A stretch of 64,000 bases of DNA. Source: CAIKBL01 sp964555355 (GTDB taxonomy: Bacteria; Pseudomonadota; Gammaproteobacteria; Ga0077536). The stretch lies in contig CAZKRY010000004.1 of NCBI GenBank assembly GCA_964555355.1, positions 186,001 through 250,000 of the forward strand, in the 5' to 3' direction. Shown here one piece after another: positions 8,252-16,047 of this stretch (positions are counted from its first letter, which is position 1; every line of letters begins with the position of its first letter). Under the pieces are notes generated by a model. The model did not search any database. It saw nothing but the letters and a program-made list of their open reading frames with translations, and had not been told where the DNA came from. The position numbers and the translations under genes are program-made.

Positions 8252-8833
8252 ATGAAAAGCAACATCGTCCCCTTGCGAGAATTTGTGGTCGAGATGACCC
8301 AATTGGCGGCGGCGACGCGCGATGAAGCAACGCTCGTCGAAGGAACTCGCCAACGGCTGGCGCGTCTTATCGCCGAAGACACCTGGCTACCGGAAGCTTG
8401 CGCCGCACCGCATCCGGAGCGCTATCAGCAATATCTTCTACATTGCGATCCGCTGGAGCGCTTCTCAGTGGTGAGCTTCGTGTGGGGACCTGGACAAAAG
8501 ACGCCGATCCACGATCACACCGTGTGGGGACTAATTGGTGTGTTGCGCGGCGCGGAGAATAGCCGCCGTTTTACGCGTATGGCCGACACCTTGTGTCCGT
8601 TAGCGCAAACCCGCTGCGAGCGGGGTGCGATCGAAATCGTGTCGCCAACGCTCGGCGATATTCACGAAGTCTCGAATGCGTTACGTGATCGGCCATCAAT
8701 CAGCATTCATGTCTATGGCGCGAATATCGGCGCGGTGCGGCGGCATGTGTTCGATCCGGTGACGGGGGCGAGCAAAGCGTTCATCTCGGGGTATTCAGCG
8801 GCCGTTGTGCCTAACCTGTGGGATCGTTCCTAA
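8252..8833 (+). CDS. Cysteine-dioxygenase-family cupin (thiol dioxygenase)
   Basis: Taking the ATG at 8252 (MKSNIVPLREFV), directly after the CoA-transferase stop, gives 193 residues; a longer frame from 8183 would overlap that gene. The cupin has the iron-binding set of the type I cysteine dioxygenase family: HDH in KTPIHDHTVWGLIGVLRGAE and a third His in GDIHEVSN, followed by SIHVYGANIG with the conserved Tyr. Bacterial members oxidise cysteine or 3-mercaptopropionate. In this cluster it may act on a thiol by-product, but that is an inference. Confidence 0.8.
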   Translation: MKSNIVPLREFVVEMTQLAAATRDEATLVEGTRQRLARLIAEDTWLPEACAAPHPERYQQYLLHCDPLERFSVVSFVWGPGQKTPIHDHTVWGLIGVLRGAENSRRFTRMADTLCPLAQTRCERGAIEIVSPTLGDIHEVSNALRDRPSISIHVYGANIGAVRRHVFDPVTGASKAFISGYSAAVVPNLWDRS

Positions 8834-8874
8834 GCGCGCCGAACTGTGCGACGTAACAGAGATTTGGAGTCACA

Positions 8875-10002
8875 GTGAATTCTCCCATCTGCAAGCTACT
8901 CGGCATCGAATTTCCGCTGATCGCTTTTAGCCACTGTCGCGACGTCGTCGTCGAAGTATCCAAAGCAGGCGGCATGGGCGTGTTCGGCGTCGCCGCGGTC
9001 ACGCCCCAACAGCTCGAGATCGAGCTCAAGTGGATTGACGACCATATCGAAGGCAAGCCCTATGGTGTGGATTTAATCGTGCCGGAGCGCTTCGCCGGCA
9101 AAGATGACGCGGCCGCCGCAGGCGAGATCCCCGCCGCGCATCGAGATTTCGTGCGGCAGCTGCTGGCACGCTATGACATCGATACAACGGACTTAAGCGA
9201 CGACGTATTTGCCGCCGGCACGGCGTTCGGTGAGAACATGCGGGAAGACGGCGCGCAGGCCTCGCTTGATGTGGCGTTAGCGCATCCCATTCGACTCATC
9301 GCCAATGCCCTTGGCGTTCCGCCGCGTTATATGTTGGACCGCGCGCATGAGGCTGGTGTGCCGGTCGCGGCATTGGTGGGGACGGCGGAGCATGCCGTGC
9401 GCCAAGTCAACGCCGGTGTCGATATTTTGGTAGTGGCGGGAGGCGAAGCGGGCGGTCATTGCGGTGAGATTTCAACATTGGTATTGGTGCCCGAAGTACA
9501 CGCCGCGATCCAATCCATGCGCGACGTGCCGATCCTTGCCGCTGGGGGCATCGTCACCGGTCGTCAGATGGCTGCGTGCATGGCGATGGGCGCGGCGGGT
9601 GTGTGGACGGGATCGGTGTGGTTGACGACGAGCGAGGCCGAGACCTCACTGGTGGTCAAGGAAAAAATGCTGCGCGCAACTTCGCGCGATACCGTGCGTG
9701 CCAAGTCGCGCACCGGCAAGCCATCACGCCAGCTGCGCTCGCCCTGGACCACCGCGTGGGAAGCGCCGGATGCGCCGCCGTCATTGCCGATGCCGTTGCA
9801 AGCCAACCTAGTCGCGCCGGCGCACGCCAAGATCGCGAAGCTCGCCGAAGCCGGACATCCCGGCGCACGCGAACTCGCCACTTATTTCGTCGGCCAAGGC
9901 GTGGGGTTAATGAACGCGACGCAATCCGTCCGCGGCGTAGTCGCCGATTTCATGCATGATTTTCTGGCGGCGAGCGAACGCTTGCGTGAACTCGCGGAAT
10001 AG
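8875..10002 (+). CDS. Nitronate monooxygenase-like flavoprotein (NPD family)
   Basis: The 375-residue protein has the 2-nitropropane dioxygenase / IMPDH-like TIM-barrel signatures: an N-terminal MNSPICKLLGIEFPLIA, GGMGVFGVAAVTPQQLEIEL, the FMN-binding VVAGGEAGGHCGEISTLVLV and PILAAGGIVTGRQMAACMAM. Family members oxidise alkyl nitronates or act as FMN-dependent enoyl reductases. The start is GTG at 8875, preceded by a GAGATTTGGAG stretch. It lies between the cupin and the selenoprotein gene on the same strand. The true substrate may not be a nitronate, because many NMO-like proteins in CoA-ester clusters are unassigned. Confidence 0.85.
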   Translation: MNSPICKLLGIEFPLIAFSHCRDVVVEVSKAGGMGVFGVAAVTPQQLEIELKWIDDHIEGKPYGVDLIVPERFAGKDDAAAAGEIPAAHRDFVRQLLARYDIDTTDLSDDVFAAGTAFGENMREDGAQASLDVALAHPIRLIANALGVPPRYMLDRAHEAGVPVAALVGTAEHAVRQVNAGVDILVVAGGEAGGHCGEISTLVLVPEVHAAIQSMRDVPILAAGGIVTGRQMAACMAMGAAGVWTGSVWLTTSEAETSLVVKEKMLRATSRDTVRAKSRTGKPSRQLRSPWTTAWEAPDAPPSLPMPLQANLVAPAHAKIAKLAEAGHPGARELATYFVGQGVGLMNATQSVRGVVADFMHDFLAASERLRELAE

Positions 10003-10028
10003 CGCCTGGGGATGAAGGAGGTTTGTAA

Positions 10029-10961
10029 ATGAACGGCGAGGCACAGACCGACACAGCCTTAAGCTTTGCGTCACCGCATGATCAGCCGGTGCCGTATTTG
10101 GAGCGCATCCGCGATTACTACGTCACGCTTGGTTTTGGCGCTCCTTATCGGTGGGCACAGTACGTGGATGTGCCGTTTCAGCCGTTAAAAAAACCACTTG
10201 GCGAAAGCACGCTCGCCATCGTGACGACAGCCGCACGTTATCAACCGGATAAAGGCGAGCAAGGTCCGGGTGCGCCTTACAACGCGAGCGCCAAGTTTTA
10301 TCGCGTGTATGACGGATCGACCGCTGACGACCCTGATCTACGGATCTCGCATATCGGTTATGACCGGCAGCACACCACCGCCACCGATCAAAACACTTGG
10401 TTTCCGTTACCAGCGCTACGCCGCGCGGTGGCCGCGCAGCGGATCGGCCGACTTGCCGCGCGCTTTTATGGCGCGCCGACCAATCGCTCACAGCGCACAA
10501 CGCTCGAAATTGACTGTCCGGAGATCCTCGCGCGCTGCCGCGATGATGCGGTTGACTGTGCCTTGCTCATCGCCACCTGACCCGTGTGTCACCAGACCGT
10601 GAGTCTGGTTGCACGGCACCTGGAAGCAAACGGCATTCCTACCGTCATCATGGGTTGCGCCAAGGATATCGTGGAATTGGTCGGCGTGCCGCGCTATTTG
10701 TTCAGTGACTTTCCATTGGGCAACGCCGGCGGTAAACCCCACGATGTCGTTTCGCAGGACGCAACGCTTGAGCTTGCTTTGCAGGTGTTGGAGCGTGCGC
10801 CATGCGCACGCACAACGGTGCAATCACCCCAACGCTGGAACGCCGATCCGGAATGGAAACTCGACTATTCGAACGCGGCGCGGTTATCCCCACAGGAAAT
10901 TGCGCGCCGTCGCGCGGAATGGGACGCGCAGCGAATAATAGCTAAGACCAAACGCGAATAA
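10029..10961 (+). CDS. Probable selenoprotein: glycine/sarcosine/betaine/D-proline reductase selenoprotein-B family (in-frame UGA read as Sec)
   Basis: A frame from ATG 10029 (AAGGAGG site upstream) meets TGA at 10578-10580 and continues in the same frame to TAA at 10961. Together they form one 310-residue protein. Before the TGA the sequence is DDAVDCALLIAT; after it PVCHQTVSLVARHLEANGIP, then MGCAKDIVELVGVPRYLF and DFPLGNAGGKPHD. Read through, the TGA gives U184-P-V-C187, the U-x-x-C redox motif of GrdB/PrdB; I recall Cys-containing relatives with CPVCHQ at this place. A SECIS-like hairpin follows the UGA. Conservation is strong on both sides, which argues against a nonsense mutation. It lies in an operon-like run between an NMO-like and an LLM gene. 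The alternative is two separate peptides or a recent pseudogene. Confidence 0.85.
10586..10614 (+). promoter_or_regulatory. Candidate bacterial SECIS hairpin
   Basis: Beginning five bases after the UGA, the RNA can fold with a perfect six-pair upper stem CCAGAC (10592-10597) with GTCTGG (10603-10608) closed by an A-U pair. Below it are one C-U mismatch and four further pairs (10586-10589 with 10611-10614, one of them G-U). The apical loop is CGUGA (10598-10602), with G in the second position and 17 bases between the UGA and the loop. These features meet the published bacterial SECIS rules as I recall them (small loop, G among its first two bases, loop about 16-37 bases past the UGA). Confidence 0.75.
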
Positions 10962-10974
10962 CCAGGAAATAGTC

Positions 10975-11937
10975 ATGGATCAATCGCAAATGAAAATCGG
11001 CGTGCTCGCGCCGATCTGGACCGGTTCACTCAATGGCCAAACGCCGACGATTCAGCAGGCGCTCGCGTTTGTGCGTCACGCGGAACAAGTCGGACTCGAC
11101 AGTGTTTGGTTGACCGATCACCTCTACTGGGAGGCCTATGCGGATTTCCGTGCGGTGGGAATTGAGTTGCCGGAGGAATGGGCTGGGGTCAAAGGCGGGC
11201 AATGGGAATGCTGGACATTTGCCGCCGCGGTCGCGGCGCAAACTTCAAAAATTCAGATTGGAACGCTGGTCTCCAATACCACGTTCCGTAATCCGGCGTT
11301 GCTCGCGCGTATGGCGGACAATGTGATTGCGTTGAGCAACGGGCGATTGATCCTTGGCTTAGGCGCCGGTGACTTTACCTCGGAGCACCTCGCTTATGGC
11401 TTCGACTTTGAGCGGCACGTTGGGCGCTTTGAGGATTCTTTACAGATTATATTGCCGCTGTTGAAAGGCGAACGTTTGACACACCACGGCGAATTTCATC
11501 GAGTTGAAGACGCCATGCTATTGCCACGCGCGGAAGCCGGTGCACCGCCGATCATGATCGGTACGCTAAAAGGCAAGCCGCGCATGTCGCGGCTCGCCGC
11601 GCAGTATGCCGATATGTGGAACTGCATGATCGCGTTTAACGATTGCGCGCTCGACACATTCTTAAACGCCTGGGCGCCAATCGCAGCAGCATGCGAGCGC
11701 GTGGGGCGCGATCCCCGCACATTGGCGCGCGGCGCGACCGTGGCCGTCAATTTCACCGACGGACCATACGCCGTCATCCCAACCTCGGTGCCGTTCGCAG
11801 GATCGATTCAGCAGATCGCCGATCGCTTCGCGGAATACGCCGAGCACGAGGCGGAGCATGTATCGGTCATTCCTCATCCCTGGAACGAGCAAGGGCTCGA
11901 TAAGTTGGCGGAAGTGATCGAGCGGTTGCGGCGATGA
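10975..11937 (+). CDS. LLM-class flavin-dependent oxidoreductase
   Basis: The 320-residue luciferase-like protein shows MKIGVLAPIWTGSL at the start, VGLDSVWLTDHLYWEAY (about 39-55), TSKIQIGTLVSNTTFRNPAL and SNGRLILGLGAGDF (about 120-133). These are the flavin- or F420-dependent barrel motifs. It begins 13 bases after the selenoprotein stop, with AGGAAATAGTC ahead of the ATG, so it is probably co-transcribed with it. It is only distantly similar to the other LLM gene at 4989-6089. The reaction is unknown; monooxygenation or F420-type reduction are both possible. Confidence 0.85.
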   Translation: MDQSQMKIGVLAPIWTGSLNGQTPTIQQALAFVRHAEQVGLDSVWLTDHLYWEAYADFRAVGIELPEEWAGVKGGQWECWTFAAAVAAQTSKIQIGTLVSNTTFRNPALLARMADNVIALSNGRLILGLGAGDFTSEHLAYGFDFERHVGRFEDSLQIILPLLKGERLTHHGEFHRVEDAMLLPRAEAGAPPIMIGTLKGKPRMSRLAAQYADMWNCMIAFNDCALDTFLNAWAPIAAACERVGRDPRTLARGATVAVNFTDGPYAVIPTSVPFAGSIQQIADRFAEYAEHEAEHVSVIPHPWNEQGLDKLAEVIERLRR

Positions 11938-11941
11938 GGTG

Positions 11942-11977
11942 ACAAGCGGTCTCAAATTTCATTTGGAGACCGCTTGT
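11942..11977. terminator. Bidirectional terminator-like hairpin between convergent genes
   Basis: A perfect 12-base inverted repeat, ACAAGCGGTCTC (11942-11953) and GAGACCGCTTGT (11966-11977), sits between the stops of the LLM gene (11937) and the convergent epoxide-hydrolase-like gene (11989). The inner AAAT and ATTT can extend the pairing. No run of T follows on either strand, so it may act as a weak or Rho-assisted terminator, or as an RNA 3'-end stabiliser. Confidence 0.55.
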
Positions 11978-11988
11978 AGGCGTCTACA

Positions 11989-12360
11989 TCACTCGCCCGC
12001 CAGCTGCTTCATAAACATGCCGTTATCGAAATAATCGCGCCAAAAAGTAATTTTATCGCCGGTGACTTCAAACACTCCACTGACCGGCAGTGCGATTTGT
12101 TTGCTTTTCATGACGAAGCGATCGATTCGTTCATTCATGACGATATTGCCGGTCGCGGCTTGGCGCAGGACCTCGAATTTGACGGGACCTTTGCTGTTGA
12201 AGAATGGCATTAAGAATTCACGCATCTTGTCGCGCCCCCGCATGTCGCCAAGCGGGACGTTATCGTAGTAGCAGTCTTCCGCGACGAAAGCCATGGCCGC
12301 TTCCACATCTTTGCGATCAACCGCACTGATAAAACTATTCACGACTTTCTCGGCGTTCAT
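11989..12360 (-). CDS. Limonene-1,2-epoxide hydrolase-like / SnoaL-fold protein
   Basis: The start at 12360 (MNAEKVVNSFISAVDRKD) has AAGGAGAT seven bases upstream, giving 123 residues; a longer frame to 12393 would overlap the upstream nitroreductase. The small NTF2-like fold carries the residues of limonene epoxide hydrolases: Tyr and Asn in DCYYDNVPLGD, Arg and Asp in NERIDRF, and Asp in FWRDYFDNG. Such enzymes open epoxides without a covalent intermediate. It follows the nitroreductase gene by 17 bases on the minus strand. A non-catalytic SnoaL-like role cannot be excluded. Confidence 0.8.
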   Translation of the reverse strand: MNAEKVVNSFISAVDRKDVEAAMAFVAEDCYYDNVPLGDMRGRDKMREFLMPFFNSKGPVKFEVLRQAATGNIVMNERIDRFVMKSKQIALPVSGVFEVTGDKITFWRDYFDNGMFMKQLAGE

Positions 12361-12377
12361 GAAGATCTCCTTAGACG

Positions 12378-12974
12378 CTAGAACAAATTCCAATGCAACA
12401 CCTCTTCCAGCGGTTTGCGTTTCACCGGCTTGAAGTCACGCGCCGGGTAGCCTACCGCGACGAGTGCGCAGAGATGAACATCGCTGGGTACCTTGCACAC
12501 TTTGCGGATGGCCGCTTCGGCCACCATTTGAAAAGTGGTAAAGCAGGTACCGATGTTGAGCGAACGCGCGGCGACCACCATATTCTGCGCGGCCGGATAA
12601 AGCGCCGAATGCAGGAACAAATCACTCGGCGCATCCGGCGGATACAGCTTGCGCCCGCACCCCAAGATCCACGCGGGTACCTTGGCGAAGTTCTCGGCGA
12701 GATAGGCCGCGCCTTTGTACATCCGCGCTTCCGTACCGGCGGCATTGGCAGGCAAATTGGCGAAAATCGGCGCCATCCCGGCGTGCACGGCCGCGCCGAT
12801 TTCGCACTTTGCCGCGGCGTCATCTATCACGACGAACTCCCATCCTTGGGTATTGCCTGGACTCGAAGCGCGGGTCGCGGCATACACCAACTTAGTAAGC
12901 ACCTCGCGAGGCACCGGGTCTTCTTTTAGATAGCGCATCGCCGTGCAGGTTTCCATCGCCTCGATTACGTTCAT
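12378..12974 (-). CDS. Nitroreductase-family FMN oxidoreductase
   Basis: The 198-residue protein has the nitroreductase fold signatures: an N-terminal METCTAMRYLKEDPVPREVL, the FMN-contacting ATRASSPGNTQGWEFVVID and the C-terminal PSDVHLCALVAVGYPARDF. The R-x-L/R-KxDPV pattern and the SSPGNTQGW segment bind FMN phosphate. Such enzymes use NAD(P)H to reduce nitro groups, quinones or enones. CCCGAGGAGCACACG precedes the ATG. It is first in a two-gene minus-strand unit with the epoxide-hydrolase-like gene and divergent from the SnoaL gene at 13237. Confidence 0.85.
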   Translation of the reverse strand: MNVIEAMETCTAMRYLKEDPVPREVLTKLVYAATRASSPGNTQGWEFVVIDDAAAKCEIGAAVHAGMAPIFANLPANAAGTEARMYKGAAYLAENFAKVPAWILGCGRKLYPPDAPSDLFLHSALYPAAQNMVVAARSLNIGTCFTTFQMVAEAAIRKVCKVPSDVHLCALVAVGYPARDFKPVKRKPLEEVLHWNLF

Positions 12975-13236
12975 CGTGTGCTCCTCGGGTTTGTGTGGGG
13001 ACAGTCTACTGATCGCGCGGACGCTTGCCGACCGGCACCGCGACTAATCCGCTTACGCAACTCGAAAGCCGCGAACGCGCCAGGAGGTTGAACGTCGCAT
13101 GCGCGCGTGGTCCATCGAGCGAATTTATAACGATCAGGCAGTTGCGGTTTCCAAACAGCGCGGCACAATCGTACGACATGAATCATTCTTGACCTGAGGG
13201 AAGGCGCAGTCCTACCCCATTACCGGAGTTAAGCCC

Positions 13237-13698
13237 ATGTCACTCACCCGTGTAACCATGACCGACGAGCAGCGTAAGTCAGTCGCGCTCGAATATTTCA
13301 AAGCGCTCGACACCGGCGGCAAAACTTCTAACGGCACATCGATGTTTGACCTATTCGCGCCCGACGCGCAGGCCTATTTTCCCAAATGGGGGATCGCCAA
13401 CGGACGCGCCGAAATCGAAGGCATGTATGCCGATATTGGCGCGACGCTGAAATCGATTACGCATCATTACGCGACTTTCAACTGGGTTTTGTCCGGCACC
13501 GATCTATTGGTGTGCGAAGGCACAAGTCACGGTGAACATCGCGACGGGTCATGGCGCGCCGGTTACCCAGAATCGGGCGCCGGACGCTTTTGCGACGTAT
13601 TCGAAATCCGCGACTTCTTGATTCAAAGAATTTTTATCTACCTCGATCCGGATTATGCGAGCGGCGACACCGCTCGCTATCCGTGGCTGGCTACGTAA
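13237..13698 (+). CDS. SnoaL-like (NTF2-fold) protein
   Basis: The 153-residue protein is a single SnoaL-like domain: KSVALEYFKALDTGG at the N-terminus, then MFDLFAPDAQAYFPKWGIAN, GRAEIEGMYADIG and a C-terminal GRFCDVFEIRDFLIQRIFIY. The fold serves as small-ligand isomerase, hydrolase or cyclase in catabolic and polyketide pathways. The ATG at 13237 has CCGGAG nine bases upstream; an internal ATG at 13258 is possible. Its last 8 bases overlap the end of the convergent monooxygenase gene. The catalytic role is unknown. Confidence 0.75.
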   Translation: MSLTRVTMTDEQRKSVALEYFKALDTGGKTSNGTSMFDLFAPDAQAYFPKWGIANGRAEIEGMYADIGATLKSITHHYATFNWVLSGTDLLVCEGTSHGEHRDGSWRAGYPESGAGRFCDVFEIRDFLIQRIFIYLDPDYASGDTARYPWLAT

Positions 13699-15316
13699 AA
13701 GAAAACCCTTCGTAACCCTTCTCCGCGATCTCCGCGCATAGCTTGCGGTAGGTTCCGAAGCCGCCGATGTAGGGCAGGAATACACGCGGCTTACCCGGGA
13801 TGTTCGCGCCCATGTACCAGGAGTCGGTGTGCGGAAAGAGGGTGGCGTCGGCGAGTTCTTTGACATGCGCGCCCCATTGCGCCTCGGCGTTAGAGGTTGG
13901 CTCGACGCGGGTGGTCCCTTGGTTTTTCATGTAGACGATACAGTCGCAAACCCAATCGACATGTTGTTCGATCGAGGTAGGCATATTGCCGAGCACCGAT
14001 GGACTACCTGGACCGGTAATCATGAACATATTCGGAAAATTGCGCGTCGCAACACCCAAATAAGTGCGTGGACCGGCGGCCCATTTTTCCGCTAATGATT
14101 GACCGTCGCGACCCCGGATCCCAATTCTCGTCAACGGGCCGGTGAGAGCATCGAAGCCAGTCGCGAAAACAATCGCATCCAGTGTGTGCGTTCGCGCGCG
14201 CGTTTTAATACCGTCAGCGACAATCGACTCGATGGGTGATTCGCGTAGGTCGACGAGTTCGACGTTATCTCGATTGAAGGTTTCAAAATAACCAGCGTCC
14301 AACGGCAGGCGTTTGGTGCCGATCGGGTAGCCGGTGGGAATGAGTTTGCGGGCGACCTCCGGATCTTTGACGATGCCGCGGATTTTTTCGCGCACGAAAT
14401 CGGCCGCGAGATCGTTCGCTTCTTTGACGAACAGAAGATCTTTGAAGCTCCCAAACATCCACTCGAAGCCGCCTTTCTCCCAATCGGCCTCGAGCTGTTT
14501 GCGCAACGCGTCGCGCTCGATCTTGAGCGCTTCCTCGTCTTTGAAATCGTACGGTTGACCGATCGTCGACCAGCGGCAGGTTTCGCGAATCTTTCTGATA
14601 TTGCGTTTCAGATCCGCGATGCGCTCCGGTGAGAGCGGTGCGTTGCGCGCCGGCACGCTAAAGTTCGGCGTACGTTGAAAGACAGTCAGGTGTTTCGCTT
14701 GGCGCGCGATCACCGGAATCGATTGAATACCGGATGAGCCGGTGCCGATAACACCGACGCGCAGGCTTGTGAAATCGACCCCTTCGTGTGGCCATTGCCC
14801 AGTGTGATACCACGGGCCTTTAAACGTGTTGAGGCCTGGAATATTCGGCACTTGCGCGGCCGACAAACAGCCCACCGCGGTAATCAGATAATGCGCGCGC
14901 ACGCGCTTGCCGTTGGCGGTTTCCACCAGCCAGCGATTGCTTGCTTCATCATAAGTGGCGGCGGTCACCCGCGTATTAAATTGAAACGCGCGTGTGAGAT
15001 CGAAACGATCGGCGACATGTTCCAAGTAACGCAAAATTTCCGGTTGCTCCGGAAATCGGCAACTCCAAGTCCACTCCTGCTCGAGCTCAGGCGAGAAGGT
15101 ATAGGAGTAAACCCAAGACTCCGAATCCGAGCTCGCGCCGGGATAACGATTCCAATACCAGGTGCCGCCCACGCCGCCGCCTTGTTCAAAACCGCAATGC
15201 GAAAGACCGAGCTCACGCAAACGATAGGCGGCATAGAGTCCGGCAAAGCCAGCACCGATGACGACGGCATCAACTTCGGTCGATGACTCGCTTGAATTAG
15301 GGGTAGCGTTTGACAT
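13691..15316 (-). CDS. Flavin-dependent (Baeyer-Villiger-type) monooxygenase
   Basis: The 541-residue protein has a first FAD Rossmann motif VVIGAGFAGLYAAYRLRELG (about 18-37), the GVGGTWYWNRYPGASSD motif (about 48-64), the Baeyer-Villiger fingerprint FKGPWYHTGQWP (FxGxxxHTxxWP, about 165-176) and a second NADPH-binding GVIGTGSSGIQSI (about 187-199). These identify cyclohexanone/steroid/phenylacetone-type monooxygenases that turn ketones into esters or lactones. It stands alone on the minus strand and overlaps the SnoaL gene by 8 bases tail-to-tail. The catabolic neighbourhood fits ring cleavage of a cyclic ketone, but the substrate is an inference. Confidence 0.9.
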   Translation of the reverse strand: MSNATPNSSESSTEVDAVVIGAGFAGLYAAYRLRELGLSHCGFEQGGGVGGTWYWNRYPGASSDSESWVYSYTFSPELEQEWTWSCRFPEQPEILRYLEHVADRFDLTRAFQFNTRVTAATYDEASNRWLVETANGKRVRAHYLITAVGCLSAAQVPNIPGLNTFKGPWYHTGQWPHEGVDFTSLRVGVIGTGSSGIQSIPVIARQAKHLTVFQRTPNFSVPARNAPLSPERIADLKRNIRKIRETCRWSTIGQPYDFKDEEALKIERDALRKQLEADWEKGGFEWMFGSFKDLLFVKEANDLAADFVREKIRGIVKDPEVARKLIPTGYPIGTKRLPLDAGYFETFNRDNVELVDLRESPIESIVADGIKTRARTHTLDAIVFATGFDALTGPLTRIGIRGRDGQSLAEKWAAGPRTYLGVATRNFPNMFMITGPGSPSVLGNMPTSIEQHVDWVCDCIVYMKNQGTTRVEPTSNAEAQWGAHVKELADATLFPHTDSWYMGANIPGKPRVFLPYIGGFGTYRKLCAEIAEKGYEGFSFT

Positions 15317-15447
15317 CGTAATCGTTCCTTAGATTTGATTCGGGCCAAAGGTCGCGCTCGGCGCTCGCCGCAAAAATTCTAGTGCAAAGCGCCTAAAGGC
15401 TAAACCGCGTTGCGCTAACGCCATGGCGTTGCGGTGCACATAGGCGG

Positions 15448-15903
15448 CTAACGCTCATGCGCCTGTGCAATCAATCGCGCAAACTCTTCGTTCGTCGGCG
15501 TGGTCGCGAATTTAGGGAGTGACGGGTCCATGCAATCCCAGGGCTGAGCGCTTGACGTCCAAATATGCGCCACCAGTTTGACCCAACTAGGATCGTCCAG
15601 CCCAGCGGCACTGATCCCATGGATATCCGGAATCAGATCGGCTTTAACCGCCACCGGTGAACCACACGCCGGGCAGAACCCGCGATAGGTTTTTTGACCG
15701 CTAACGCCCGTGCGCTCGAAATACTTAGGCGGCTGCGGGATGAACCGTACAGCCGATTTTGAAAACACCACGTTGACGCCGCCTCCGCCGCCGGTCGATC
15801 GCTGACAATCCCGGCAGTGACAAATCCACGCGAAAAGTGGTTCGGTCGAACACTCATAACGGAAAGCGCCGCATGCGCAGCCGCCGGTAATCGGAAGTTT
15901 CAT
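15448..15903 (-). CDS. GFA-family (glutathione-dependent formaldehyde-activating-like) protein
   Basis: Starting at 15903 (MKLPITGGCACGAFRYEC) the protein has 151 residues; an upstream ATG at 15921 is also in frame. The zinc-binding pattern is visible as GCACGAFRYEC, WICHCRDCQRSTG and GFCPACGSP, which is the Mss4-like fold of the GFA family. Family members bind zinc and thiols, but most have no proven formaldehyde chemistry. It is divergent from the sugar transferase gene. The function beyond the fold is unknown. Confidence 0.85.
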   Translation of the reverse strand: MKLPITGGCACGAFRYECSTEPLFAWICHCRDCQRSTGGGGGVNVVFSKSAVRFIPQPPKYFERTGVSGQKTYRGFCPACGSPVAVKADLIPDIHGISAAGLDDPSWVKLVAHIWTSSAQPWDCMDPSLPKFATTPTNEEFARLIAQAHER

Positions 15904-16047
15904 CGCAATTCTCGTACCCAAGGTTATCTCGCCAGTATAGGTGGACGGCCGGTCGAAAGTTTAGGCCAAAGAGGCGATGGCGGCGCAGGGCGCATTCCTC
16001 AATGCTGCGCGTCACACGATGAAACGGCAAACCAGGAGGGTAGGACG

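Noticed and set aside
12971..13186. 71-residue minus-strand frame upstream of the nitroreductase gene
   Set aside because: Arginine-rich, with no family features or ribosome site; probably non-coding divergent promoter DNA.
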